Positions 26,905 through 34,637 of a DNA stretch of 64,000 nucleotides are shown piece after piece; positions within the stretch are counted from its first letter, which is position 1, and each line of letters starts with the position of its first letter. Both the position numbers and the translations under genes were made by a program. The notes under the pieces are model-generated. The model worked only from the letters and a program-made list of their open reading frames with translations. It was not told the origin of the DNA and searched no databases. Source of the DNA: Stenotrophomonas sp. 704A1. GTDB lineage: Bacteria; Pseudomonadota; Gammaproteobacteria; Xanthomonadales; Xanthomonadaceae. Location of the stretch: NCBI RefSeq assembly GCF_030549525.1, contig NZ_CP130831.1, positions 521,501 through 585,500 on the forward strand. The letters are read 5' to 3'.

Positions 26905-27419
26905 CAGAAGCTCCCGGTTTCAGTGAACAGGCCGACGCGCAGGTCGCGCGCGCTGTAGATTTCGCGGTCGTCCACGTACATGCGGGCGTCGGATTGGGCC
27001 ATCACCAGCTTGCGGTTGATGACCCGGCTGATGTCGATCTCGTAGCGGACCAACCTGGCATCCGGCAGCACCTGGCCGGTGAACTTCACCTCGCCGCAAC
27101 CGAGCGCGCGGCCCTTGCCGGGGGCGCCCAGCCAGGTCAGGTAGAAGCCGGTCAGCTGCCACATCGCATCCAGGCCGAGGCAGCCGGGCATCACCGGGTC
27201 GCCGATGAAGTGGCAACCGAAGAACCACAGGTCCGGGCGGATATCCAGTTCGGCGCGTACCATGCCCTTGCCATGCGGGCCACCGTCTTCGCGGATGTCG
27301 GTGATGCGGTCGAACATCAGCATCGGGTCGTTGGGCAACCGGCCGGCGGCAGCGCCGAACAGTTCACCGCGTGCGCTGGCCAGCAGCTGGTCACGGTTGA
27401 ACGCGTGGAGACGAGTCAT
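26904..27419 (-). CDS. fabA: 3-hydroxydecanoyl-ACP dehydratase/isomerase
   Basis: 171 residues. Active site [20 protein letters not shown] holds His70 and Asp84, the same numbering as E. coli FabA. It dehydrates 3-hydroxydecanoyl-ACP and isomerises the product to cis-3-decenoyl-ACP, the branch point to unsaturated fatty acids. ATG 27419 gives the family-standard N-terminus; the frame runs 48 codons further upstream without homology. A palindrome at 27518-27537 lies ~100 bp upstream. Confidence 0.96.
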   Translation of the reverse strand: MTRLHAFNRDQLLASARGELFGAAAGRLPNDPMLMFDRITDIREDGGPHGKGMVRAELDIRPDLWFFGCHFIGDPVMPGCLGLDAMWQLTGFYLTWLGAPGKGRALGCGEVKFTGQVLPDARLVRYEIDISRVINRKLVMAQSDARMYVDDREIYSARDLRVGLFTETGSF

Positions 27420-27517
27420 GGAAAGCGCAATCCTGGAAGCGAAAACAAGGCAACAAGTCGCCGAGGATGCACGACGGATCAGGCGGATATCAAACCGCGG
27501 TTCCGTACGCGTGCGTA

Positions 27518-27537
27518 GTGTTTTCAGCTGAAACCAC
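27518..27537. promoter_or_regulatory. 20-bp near-perfect palindrome between fabA and dinB
   Basis: GTGTTTTCAGCTGAAACCAC: perfect dyad TTTCAGCTGAAA in the centre, 9 of 10 half-site positions symmetric. It lies in the divergent promoter region and is a candidate operator for the fabAB operon (TetR-like FabR/DesT role) or for dinB. It does not resemble the TTAGTA-type LexA box recalled for Xanthomonadaceae. Confidence 0.55.
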
Positions 27538-27610
27538 GCATCCCGTTGATGCGCAACGACCATACTTCAGCGTTTGGAGAGGTACGGTGCAGGTATCATG
27601 GGCGCCAACC

Positions 27611-28708
27611 ATGAACGCACTGCGCAAGATCATCCACGTTGACATGGACGCCTTCTACGCGTCCGTGGAGCAGCGCGACGACCCCTCGCTGCGTGGCAAG
27701 CCGGTGGTGGTGGCCTGGCGCGGCGCGCGCTCGGTGGTGTGTGCGGCCTCGTACGAAGCGCGGGTGTTCGGCGTGCGCTCGGCGATGCCGGCGTTGCGCG
27801 CCGAGCGGCTGTGCCCGGACGCGGTATTCGTACCGCCGGACTTCACCCGTTACAAGGCGGTGTCGCGCCAGGTCCGCGAGATCTTCCTGCGCCATACCGA
27901 CCTGGTCGAGCCGCTGTCGCTGGACGAGGCCTACCTTGACGTGACCGCGCCGAAGAGCGGGATCGCGCTGGCCACCGACATCGCGCGCACCATCCGCGCG
28001 CAGATCCGCGAGGAAACCGGGTTGACCGCCTCCGCCGGCATCGCACCCAACAAGTTCCTGGCCAAGATCGCCTCGGACTGGCGCAAGCCCGATGGACAGT
28101 TCGTCATTCCGCCGCAACGCGTGGATGCGTTCCTGCTCACGCTGCCGGTGAAGAGCGTGCCGGGCGTGGGCAAGGTGATGGAAGGCAAGCTGGCCGCGCG
28201 CGGCATCGTCACCTGCGGTGACCTGCGCGCCTGGACGCTGCCGGATCTGGAAGCGGACTTCGGCACCTTCGGCCGCAGCCTGTACAACCGCGCCCGCGGT
28301 ATCGACGAGCGACCGGTGGAGCCGGACCAGCAGGTGCAGTCGATCTCCTCCGAAGACACCTTCGCCGAAGACCTGCCACTGGAAGACCTGGGTGAGGCCA
28401 TCGTGCAGCTGGCGGAGAAAACCTGGAACGCCACGCGCAAGACCGAACGTGTCGGCCACACCGTGGTACTGAAACTGAAAACCGCACAGTTCCGCATCCT
28501 CACCCGCAGCTTCACACCGGACCGCCCGCCGGAATCGATGGAAGAACTGCGCGACATCGCGCTGGCCCTGCGCGCCCGCGTCGACCTGCCGGCGGAGACG
28601 CGCTATCGGCTGGTGGGCGTCGGCCTTGGTGGCTTCCGCGAAAAAGAGCCGGTGGTGCAGGGCGAGTTGTTCGAGCACGAACCGAACGATTCCGCAGGCA
28701 ATCGTTGA
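27611..28708 (+). CDS. dinB: DNA polymerase IV (Y family)
   Basis: 365 residues. Catalytic carboxylates Asp11 (HVDMDAFYASVE) and Asp105-Glu106 (SLDEAYLD), steric-gate region FY at 15-16, the thumb HhH around SVPGVGKVMEGKL, and a little-finger domain. The C-terminus holds QGELF (350-354), fitting the beta-clamp-binding pentamer. Error-prone translesion synthesis. The start ATG follows a possible TATCAT -10 at 27594; an upstream frame extension of 48 codons lacks homology. Confidence 0.94.
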   Translation: MNALRKIIHVDMDAFYASVEQRDDPSLRGKPVVVAWRGARSVVCAASYEARVFGVRSAMPALRAERLCPDAVFVPPDFTRYKAVSRQVREIFLRHTDLVEPLSLDEAYLDVTAPKSGIALATDIARTIRAQIREETGLTASAGIAPNKFLAKIASDWRKPDGQFVIPPQRVDAFLLTLPVKSVPGVGKVMEGKLAARGIVTCGDLRAWTLPDLEADFGTFGRSLYNRARGIDERPVEPDQQVQSISSEDTFAEDLPLEDLGEAIVQLAEKTWNATRKTERVGHTVVLKLKTAQFRILTRSFTPDRPPESMEELRDIALALRARVDLPAETRYRLVGVGLGGFREKEPVVQGELFEHEPNDSAGNR

Positions 28709-28887
28709 TAGGGCTAAGAAGGGTCTTGATTCTGGCCGGTCAAGCGGGCCTGCACAAACCTCCCAGCTCAATCAGTTGCAGATCTCTCGAAGGCCCTGCG
28801 GAACAGGACTGCCAGGGCATTCAATAGGACAAGCCCAGCTCAGCGATGATGGCTGGTACAGGTCTGCGCGTGACGGTTCTCTCGCGA

Positions 28888-30135
28888 TCAACGAACAGTC
28901 ACACCTATGGCGGAGTGAACCTTCGCAAGAGACATCCCTATCAGATAGTCGCAATCTCCGATTTCGCTGCCATTGGTCTTTGCAGACGTCACTATCGCCA
29001 CAGCATCGAGATCCACCGAAACCAGAGGTCCGCCGCTGTCACCTGCATCACATAGCAAATCGTAAGGGCCGGCTAGATCCTCCACCCTGATCCAATCGCT
29101 CGTGCAGCTTTGGGAATTGCAGGTATTTGATTCAGGCTCTGCGTTCACGGAGGTGAGCGTGCCGCAGCTGTAGCCTGTCCGTGTTCCTGCATGGCAGAGC
29201 ACCAGGAGTCCTTCCAGAGTTTCCCGCAGTAGATCGGGTCTGACCTTTCCCAAGTAACCAATCGTGTTAAATCCATTCAATTTGGTGAAGCCCGTCCAAG
29301 ACGCTTCAAAACCGCTCGAGGCGGGGACGGGATGCCATTGCACGTCGTGACCTGCATCAAAGCGTCGTCGGTCAGGATCTACATCAAGTACGACTGTGGC
29401 AGTGTCGCCAGATCCCGGAATCGGTTCGTACCGCAGGGTTGGCAGGCAATGTGCGGCAGTAATCAACCCAGGCTTTTCATCAGAATCATAGGCCCGAAAT
29501 CCAAACGTGCAGTAAGAGTTGTTGGAAACAGCTCTCCCACCCGCACGAGTCTGTGGCGCTGACAGCAACTTGGAACGCCCTGAGGACTTCTTTAGTTCAA
29601 TGGGTGCGGATAGAATGCGTCGCGCATTCTTTTCCTCGTCGACATAGATTCTTTCGAAATCTGTGCTGGGCAGCTCCACAACAATCACACCGCGCTGTGC
29701 GTCGATCATGATTCCCTGATGCTCCGGGAAAAGTTCTGCCACCTTTCCTGACTTAACTATCTGCTTCAATTGCGTCAGAGAGTGAGTTGCCCCGACCGTG
29801 AAGCGGTAGGTGATGGTGCCATAGACAGTGCTCACAGTTCGGGATGGCACTGAGTCGGTCCCGGTCAAACGGACCGTCACGATCATCGGGTTCTCACTGA
29901 AGCTCTTGCCAGCGAAGCGATCAGGCATTCCTTCCAGAATGCGCGCAAGCTCTTCCCCTGCCGCAATTCGAAGTCTGAGCCGCCTGTCGGCTTCTTGGGT
30001 GGACAATCCCTCATGCTGCGCAAAGGCTTGAACAACGGGGTCGGTGGAGGGCGTCACTTGTTGAGAGAACGCGGGGGGCGCGGCCAGTGCGGTGGTGGAT
30101 AGCAGCAGTTTCACCAAAGCATGTCTGATCTTCAT
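28888..30135 (-). CDS. Secreted trypsin-like serine protease with pro-region, probably acquired
   Basis: 415 residues. Signal peptide MKIRHALVKLLLSTTALAAP (cut near FSQ). Pro-region ~27-205, with STQEADRRLRLRIAAGEELA and DRFAGKSF resembling the folding pro-domains of alpha-lytic/streptogrisin proteases. The protease domain from ~206 has His229 (LITAAHC), Asp264 (AGHDVQW) and Ser367 (GDSGGPL), plus eight Cys (209, 230, 314, 324, 339, 344, 362, 395) that could form four disulfides. GGAGA sits 7 bp ahead of the chosen ATG. Base composition is clearly AT-richer (about half G+C in sampled lines) and codon use differs from both neighbours, suggesting horizontal transfer. Confidence 0.88.
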   Translation of the reverse strand: MKIRHALVKLLLSTTALAAPPAFSQQVTPSTDPVVQAFAQHEGLSTQEADRRLRLRIAAGEELARILEGMPDRFAGKSFSENPMIVTVRLTGTDSVPSRTVSTVYGTITYRFTVGATHSLTQLKQIVKSGKVAELFPEHQGIMIDAQRGVIVVELPSTDFERIYVDEEKNARRILSAPIELKKSSGRSKLLSAPQTRAGGRAVSNNSYCTFGFRAYDSDEKPGLITAAHCLPTLRYEPIPGSGDTATVVLDVDPDRRRFDAGHDVQWHPVPASSGFEASWTGFTKLNGFNTIGYLGKVRPDLLRETLEGLLVLCHAGTRTGYSCGTLTSVNAEPESNTCNSQSCTSDWIRVEDLAGPYDLLCDAGDSGGPLVSVDLDAVAIVTSAKTNGSEIGDCDYLIGMSLAKVHSAIGVTVR

Positions 30136-30323
30136 CGTGAATTCTCCGTTCCATCGGTTCAATCAACTCCGCAATCCATCGTACAGCTGCTGATGTTCAG
30201 GTCTGTGATGTGCGTCCCGGCTTGACGTTCGGCAAGGAGTGGCAAATGTGCGTTGACCTGCGCGTCGTCGATCTGGTGATTCGAACGTGGTCGCACCTAT
30301 CAAGCAAGCTTGGGATGTTGAGG

Positions 30324-30370
30324 GTGCCGGCCAGCGGCGGCACTACCGCAGGTGCAGGGCGCCGCCCTGC
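30324..30370. repeat. GTAG-type palindrome plus GCAGGTGCAGGGC palindrome
   Basis: GTGCCGGCCAGCGGCGGCAC then TAC (30324-30346), directly followed by GCAGGTGCAGGGCGCCGCCC then TGC (30349-30370). The second unit recurs at 55931 and 56390. They mark the end of the AT-rich protease island. Confidence 0.6.
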
Positions 30371-30388
30371 AAAAGAAAACTCCCTACT

Positions 30389-31303
30389 TCATGGCCACTG
30401 CATCTCGCCCTTGGCCACCTTCGCACTCAGCTCCAGCGACGCTACGCCGGCCAGCGTCGGGTAGCGCGCCTGCATCGCCTTCACCAGCGCCGCACTGTCC
30501 TTCGCCTTTGCCGCCTCGGCGTCGAACGTACGGATGTAGTCCGCGGTGAAGCGCAGCGCGCTGGCATCCAGTGCCGCACCCGGCGCGTAATGCCCCGGCA
30601 CCACCACCTTCGGCTTCAGTGCCTGCAGCCGCTGCAGGGTCTGCAGCCAGTCGGTGTGCGACGTCGGCGTCTGCGTGTCGGCCATCCACACGTGTTCACC
30701 GGCCACCACCGGAATACCGCCGACGATCGCGCGCAGCGACGGCAACCACAGCACGCTGCGGTCCGGGGTGGGACCGTCCAGGCCGATCAGTGGCAGGCGC
30801 TCACCTTCCAGCTGCAGGGCATCGCCATCCAGTACCTGCGGAACCACGATGCGTGCCGGCACGTCGGCGCCCATCTTCGGTCCCCAGTAGGCCAGCTTGC
30901 TGGCCTGGGTCTGCTGGATGTGGGCGACGGTGTGCGCAGTGGCGACGATGCGTGCCTGCGGGAACGCATCCTGCAGGGTGGCCAGGCCGAAGTAGTAGTC
31001 CGGATCGCCGTGGCTGATGTAGATCGTGGTCAGCTGCCTGCCGCTGGCGCGGATCAGATCCACCAGCCTGCGCGCATCACTGGCGCCGAACTGTGCGTTG
31101 ACCAGGATCGCATCGTGGCGGCCTTCGATCAGCACCGAGGACACCGGGAACATGGCCTGTGGACCGGGATGGAAGGTCTGCAGGCGCAGCTGCGATTTCG
31201 TCGCCGCAGCCGGCGCCGGGGAGGAGGCCGATGCAGCCAGCAACGGCGCGCTGGTGAAGCTGGCGGCCAGCGCGAGGGGAAGCAGCAGGGCAGCGGTACG
31301 CAT
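30389..31303 (-). CDS. Exported MBL-fold hydrolase with altered metal motif
   Basis: 304 residues with a signal peptide (MRTAALLLPLALAASFTSAP, cleavage around AAS). Metallo-beta-lactamase fold: SVLIEG, ILVNAQFG, TIYISHGDPDYYFG, and a later VVVPGHY. The canonical HxHxDH is replaced by H98-G-D100-P-D102-Y103, so one zinc site may be lost or remodelled. The substrate is unknown; periplasmic location inferred from the signal. Start chosen as the ATG that opens the signal peptide; the frame extends upstream into a REP. Confidence 0.85.
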   Translation of the reverse strand: MRTAALLLPLALAASFTSAPLLAASASSPAPAAATKSQLRLQTFHPGPQAMFPVSSVLIEGRHDAILVNAQFGASDARRLVDLIRASGRQLTTIYISHGDPDYYFGLATLQDAFPQARIVATAHTVAHIQQTQASKLAYWGPKMGADVPARIVVPQVLDGDALQLEGERLPLIGLDGPTPDRSVLWLPSLRAIVGGIPVVAGEHVWMADTQTPTSHTDWLQTLQRLQALKPKVVVPGHYAPGAALDASALRFTADYIRTFDAEAAKAKDSAALVKAMQARYPTLAGVASLELSAKVAKGEMQWP

Positions 31304-31328
31304 TCGGAATTCCTTGTGTCGGATGGGG

Positions 31329-31382
31329 AGCCGAGCGCAGGCCGGCTCTACAGCTGGGTAGCGCCGGGCCATGCCCGGCGGA
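31329..31382. repeat. Two GTAG-type REP repeats
   Basis: GCCGAGCGCAGGCCGGCTCT plus AC (to 31350) and GTAGCGCCGGGCCATGCCCG plus GCGGA (31358-31382), inverted with respect to each other, between two co-oriented minus-strand genes. Confidence 0.7.
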
Positions 31383-31390
31383 CGCCATGA

Positions 31391-32029
31391 TCAGTACGCG
31401 GCCGTGATGATCTGCTTCGGGTACTGGTGTGCTTCCAGCTCGGCGACGAACGCGGCGCCGTAGTCGGCGTAGCTGATGCGGCTGTGGCCGCTGGCATCGG
31501 CGAGGAAGGCCCTGGGCTGCACGCGGTACTGGCCGCGCTCTTCACCGGGGCCGATTTCGGCGGCCGGCGAGAAGAAGGTCCAGTCCAGGTCATCGACGGC
31601 CCGCAGGCGGTTGAACGCTTCCCGGTGGGCTAGCGCATACGGCTTGTAGGCGTCCGGGAAGTCGGGGGTATCGACCAGCTGCACGCCCGGCGCGACTTCC
31701 AGGCTGCCGGCACCGCCGACGACCACCAGGCGCGGCACGCCGGCCGTGCGTGCCGCCGCCGCCAGCTGCGCGGCCACTTCGCCGACGCGGCCGACATCGT
31801 CACCCGGGCGCGGGCCATAGGCGCTGGCCAGCACGTCGTGGCCGGCGATGGCCGCGACCAGGGCGTCCTGGTCTTCCAGCGATGCGATCACTGCATGGGC
31901 ACCGGCAAGTTCGTCCGGCAGGTCCTGCGCGCTGCGCACGATGACGGTCAGCGCGTGACCCCGGGCCAGGGCGTGACGGGCAATCTGGCGGCCGATGTTG
32001 CCGGTGGCACCGACGAGGGCGATTTTCAT
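31391..32029 (-). CDS. NAD(P)H-binding oxidoreductase (atypical SDR/NmrA-like)
   Basis: 212 residues. Starts directly with the nucleotide-binding motif MKIALVGATGNIGRQIARHA; later LVVVGGAGSLEV and LDWTFFSPAAEIGPGE fit the YwnB/BVR-B-like NAD(P)-binding family. The catalytic role is unknown. Divergent from the LysR gene at 32131; that arrangement suggests it is the regulator's main target. Confidence 0.88.
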   Translation of the reverse strand: MKIALVGATGNIGRQIARHALARGHALTVIVRSAQDLPDELAGAHAVIASLEDQDALVAAIAGHDVLASAYGPRPGDDVGRVGEVAAQLAAAARTAGVPRLVVVGGAGSLEVAPGVQLVDTPDFPDAYKPYALAHREAFNRLRAVDDLDWTFFSPAAEIGPGEERGQYRVQPRAFLADASGHSRISYADYGAAFVAELEAHQYPKQIITAAY

Positions 32030-32093
32030 GGGGGAACTCCGTAAGAGGTGGGGAACGGGGCCACTGTAGGCCGCTGCAGTCGGTCGAAAAACA

Positions 32094-32104
32094 GCGTATA
32101 ACGC
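32094..32104. promoter_or_regulatory. Short dyad GCGTATAACGC in the LysR divergent promoter
   Basis: GCGT-ata-ACGC with AT-rich flanks, 27 bp ahead of the regulator's ATG. It is a modest candidate for the LysR binding site controlling the flanking divergent genes. Confidence 0.35.
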
Positions 32105-32130
32105 GCTTGTTTGTTGCATGGATCGAGCAT

Positions 32131-33060
32131 ATGGACCGATTGACCGCCATGACCGTGTTCGTCGAGGTCGCCGAGCGCGGCAGCCTGACCGCGGCCGCCG
32201 ACGTGCTGGACATGTCACGGGCGATGGTCAGCCGCTACCTGGCCGAGGTCGAAGGGTGGCTGGGCGCGCGCCTGTTGCACCGGACCACGCGCCGCACCAG
32301 CCTGACCGGGGCGGGGGAAGCCGCGCTGGCGCGCTTCCGGCAGATGCTGGCGATTGGCGAAGCGCTGCAGGGCGAGCTGGCCAGCGACAACCCGGAACCG
32401 CACGGCACGCTGCGGGTCACCGCCAGCGTGTCGTTCGGGCAGAGTCACCTGGCACGGGCCGTGGCCGCGTTCGTCAAGCGTCATCCGGCCGCACGCATCG
32501 AGCTGCTGCTGGTCGACCGCACGGTGAACCTGGTGGAAGAACGGGTCGACCTGGCCGTGCGCATCGCGCGCCAGATCGATCCCAGCCTGATCGCCCGGCG
32601 GCTGGCGACCTGCCGCTCGGTGCTGTGCGCCACGCCGGCCTACCTGCAGGCGCGCGGCACGCCCACCGCGCCGGAGCACCTGGCCGCACACAACTGCCTG
32701 ACCCACCACTACGTGGGCAAGAGCCTGTGGCAGCTGCACCGCGATGGGCGCGCGCTGTCGGTGGCGGTGGGCGGCAACATCAGTGCCAATGAAGCCTCGT
32801 TGCTGCTGGAGGCGGTACGTGCCGGTGCCGGCATCGCCATGCTGCCGACCTACCAGGTAGCGCCGCTGCTGCGCAGTGGCGAGCTGACCCAGCTGCTGCC
32901 CGCGTACAGCCTGGACGAGCTGGGCATTCATGCGGTGTACGCCTCGCGCCGACAGCAGCCCGCTATCATGCGGCGATTCCTGGAGTTCCTTGCCGAGTGC
33001 TTTGCCAGCCCGGCGTTCCAGGATCTGGACTGGCGCCCCCCGGGCAAGGAGAACGCATGA
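32131..33060 (+). CDS. LysR-family transcriptional regulator
   Basis: 309 residues. HTH at 1-60 (MDRLTAMTVFVEVAERGSLT, ADVLDMSRAMVSRYLAEVEG) and effector domain ~90-300 (GTLRVTASVSFGQSHLARAV), DmlR/CrgA-like subgroup. Divergent from the NAD(P)H-binding protein gene, its probable target. The stop overlaps the methyltransferase start (ATGA), so the methyltransferase is expressed with the regulator. Confidence 0.92.
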   Translation: MDRLTAMTVFVEVAERGSLTAAADVLDMSRAMVSRYLAEVEGWLGARLLHRTTRRTSLTGAGEAALARFRQMLAIGEALQGELASDNPEPHGTLRVTASVSFGQSHLARAVAAFVKRHPAARIELLLVDRTVNLVEERVDLAVRIARQIDPSLIARRLATCRSVLCATPAYLQARGTPTAPEHLAAHNCLTHHYVGKSLWQLHRDGRALSVAVGGNISANEASLLLEAVRAGAGIAMLPTYQVAPLLRSGELTQLLPAYSLDELGIHAVYASRRQQPAIMRRFLEFLAECFASPAFQDLDWRPPGKENA

Positions 33061-33848
33061 ACCATGGACAGGCTTTCATCGACCACAACCGCGCCGCCTG
33101 GGACCGCCAGGCGAGCGAGGTGCGGGAATGGTCGCGACCGGTGGATGCAGAAACGATCGCCGCCGCACGCGACGGGCGCTGGCAGGTGCACCTGACCCCG
33201 CGCGCGCTGCCGCTGGACTGGCTGGGCGACGTGCGTGGCCGCCGCATCCTGTGCCTGGCCTCGGCCGGTGGCCAGCAGGCACCGGTGCTTGCTGCCGCAG
33301 GGGCCGAGGTGACGGTGTTCGACCTTTCCGACGGGCAGTTGGCGCAGGATCGCGCCGTGGCCGATCGCGATGGCCTGTCCCTGCGCACGGTGCAGGGCGA
33401 CATGCGCGATCTGCGTGTCTTTGCCAACGGCAGTTTCGACGTGGTGTTCCATCCCATCTCGAATCTGTACGTGCCCGATGTCCGCCCGGTGTGGGCCGAA
33501 TGCCACCGCGTGCTGGCACGCGATGGCCTGCTGATGGCCAGCTTCTACAATCCGGTGGTGTTCGTTGCCGCGCGTGATCCGCAGCTGAGCGAGCAGGGCC
33601 TGATGCGGCCGCAGTACGCCATTCCGTATTCGGACCTGGAAGACCTGGAGCCGGCTGCACGCGAGGCCAAGCTGGCCCGTGGCGAAGCACTCACCTTCGG
33701 CCACAGCCTGGCTGAACTGCTCGGCGGCCAGCTCGATGCAGGGTTCGTGATCGATCGCTTCATGGAAGACTGGCAGCCGCAGCCGCGCTTCCTGATCGAC
33801 CGCTTCCTGCCCACGTTCCTGGCGACCCGCGCACGCCGGGTCGGCTGA
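33057..33848 (+). CDS. Class I SAM-dependent methyltransferase
   Basis: 263 residues: MNHGQAFIDHNRAAWDRQAS, then SAM motif I GRRILCLASAGGQQAPVLAA with the acidic end of beta-2 in VTVFDLSDGQL, motif II around GDMRDLRVFANGSFDVVFHP, and RVLARDGLLMASFYNP. Small-molecule-type methyltransferase; the substrate is unknown. ATGA overlap with the LysR gene indicates translational coupling. Confidence 0.88.
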   Translation: MNHGQAFIDHNRAAWDRQASEVREWSRPVDAETIAAARDGRWQVHLTPRALPLDWLGDVRGRRILCLASAGGQQAPVLAAAGAEVTVFDLSDGQLAQDRAVADRDGLSLRTVQGDMRDLRVFANGSFDVVFHPISNLYVPDVRPVWAECHRVLARDGLLMASFYNPVVFVAARDPQLSEQGLMRPQYAIPYSDLEDLEPAAREAKLARGEALTFGHSLAELLGGQLDAGFVIDRFMEDWQPQPRFLIDRFLPTFLATRARRVG

Positions 33849-33858
33849 CGCTGCCGCG

Positions 33859-33864
33859 TACAAT
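33859..33864 (+). promoter_or_regulatory. Probable -10 element TACAAT
   Basis: TACAATGGACGGCC, identical over 14 bases to the element at 23134, 32 bp ahead of the gph start. Confidence 0.45.
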
Positions 33865-33895
33865 GGACGGCCCCACGTCGTACAGGTGCCGTCCC

Positions 33896-34567
33896 ATGTC
33901 GTATCCCTATCCGTTGGTCGTGTTCGATCTCGATGGCACGCTGGTCGACAGCGCATCGGATATCGCCGAAGCGTTGAACCGCACGCTGGAGGACATCGGC
34001 GTGGCTCGGGTACCCGAGGCCACCGTGCTGGACTGGATCGGCGACGGTGTGCGGCGCCTGGTCGAACAGGCGCTGCACGCTGCCGGCCGCGAGGTCGATC
34101 TGGCGACGGTGATGCCGGGCTTCATGCTGCATTACCGCGAATGCCTGCTGCGCAGCCCGCGCCTGTTCGATGGCGTGACCGACGCACTGGCGCAGCTGCG
34201 GGCACGCCATGTGCCGCTGGCCATCTGCACCAACAAGCCCGCAGCGCTGGTGCCGCCGTTGCTGCAGCACCTGGGTATCGGTGATGCGTTCGCGCTGGTG
34301 CTGGGGGGGGATTCGCTGCCGCAGCGCAAGCCCAGTGGGGAGCCGCTGCGGCATATCGCGGCCCACTTCGGCCTGCCCGTGGCGCAGTGCCTGATGGTCG
34401 GCGATTCGCTGACCGACTACCGTGCGGCCGACGATGCCGGCATGCCGATCGCACTGGTGCGTTATGGCTATCCACGTGGCCTGGACCTGGACAACGCGAA
34501 GGCGGTGGCGGTGATCGACGATCTGCGCGAACTGCCGGGGTTGGCTGCCGACATTCGGACACCGTGA
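33896..34567 (+). CDS. gph: Phosphoglycolate phosphatase
   Basis: 223 residues, HAD-IA. Motif I VVFDLDGTLVDSASDIAEAL (Gph hallmark), motif II ICTNKP, motif III Lys in PQRKPSGEPL, motif IV VGDSLTDYRAADDAGMP. It dephosphorylates 2-phosphoglycolate, formed during DNA 3'-end repair and oxidative metabolism. ATG 33896 chosen; an in-frame ATG at 33863 overlaps the -10 element. Confidence 0.9.
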   Translation: MSYPYPLVVFDLDGTLVDSASDIAEALNRTLEDIGVARVPEATVLDWIGDGVRRLVEQALHAAGREVDLATVMPGFMLHYRECLLRSPRLFDGVTDALAQLRARHVPLAICTNKPAALVPPLLQHLGIGDAFALVLGGDSLPQRKPSGEPLRHIAAHFGLPVAQCLMVGDSLTDYRAADDAGMPIALVRYGYPRGLDLDNAKAVAVIDDLRELPGLAADIRTP

Positions 34568-34572
34568 AGCGC

Positions 34573-34596
34573 TCGCCGGGCATGGCCCGGCGCTAC
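34573..34596 (-). repeat. GTAG REP repeat (SMAG), single unit
   Basis: TCGCCGGGCATGGCCCGGCG then CTAC, just after the gph stop and ahead of the convergent btuB end; a second small dyad TCGACGCCATGCGTCGA follows. Confidence 0.8.
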
Positions 34597-34637
34597 CGAT
34601 CCTGTCGATCGACGCCATGCGTCGATGGCGTGTTCTG

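Noticed and set aside
30163..30388. Short frame (84 codons from 30210) between the protease and the MBL gene
   Set aside because: It runs into REP-type repeats and across the MBL gene end with no homology; the gap looks non-coding.
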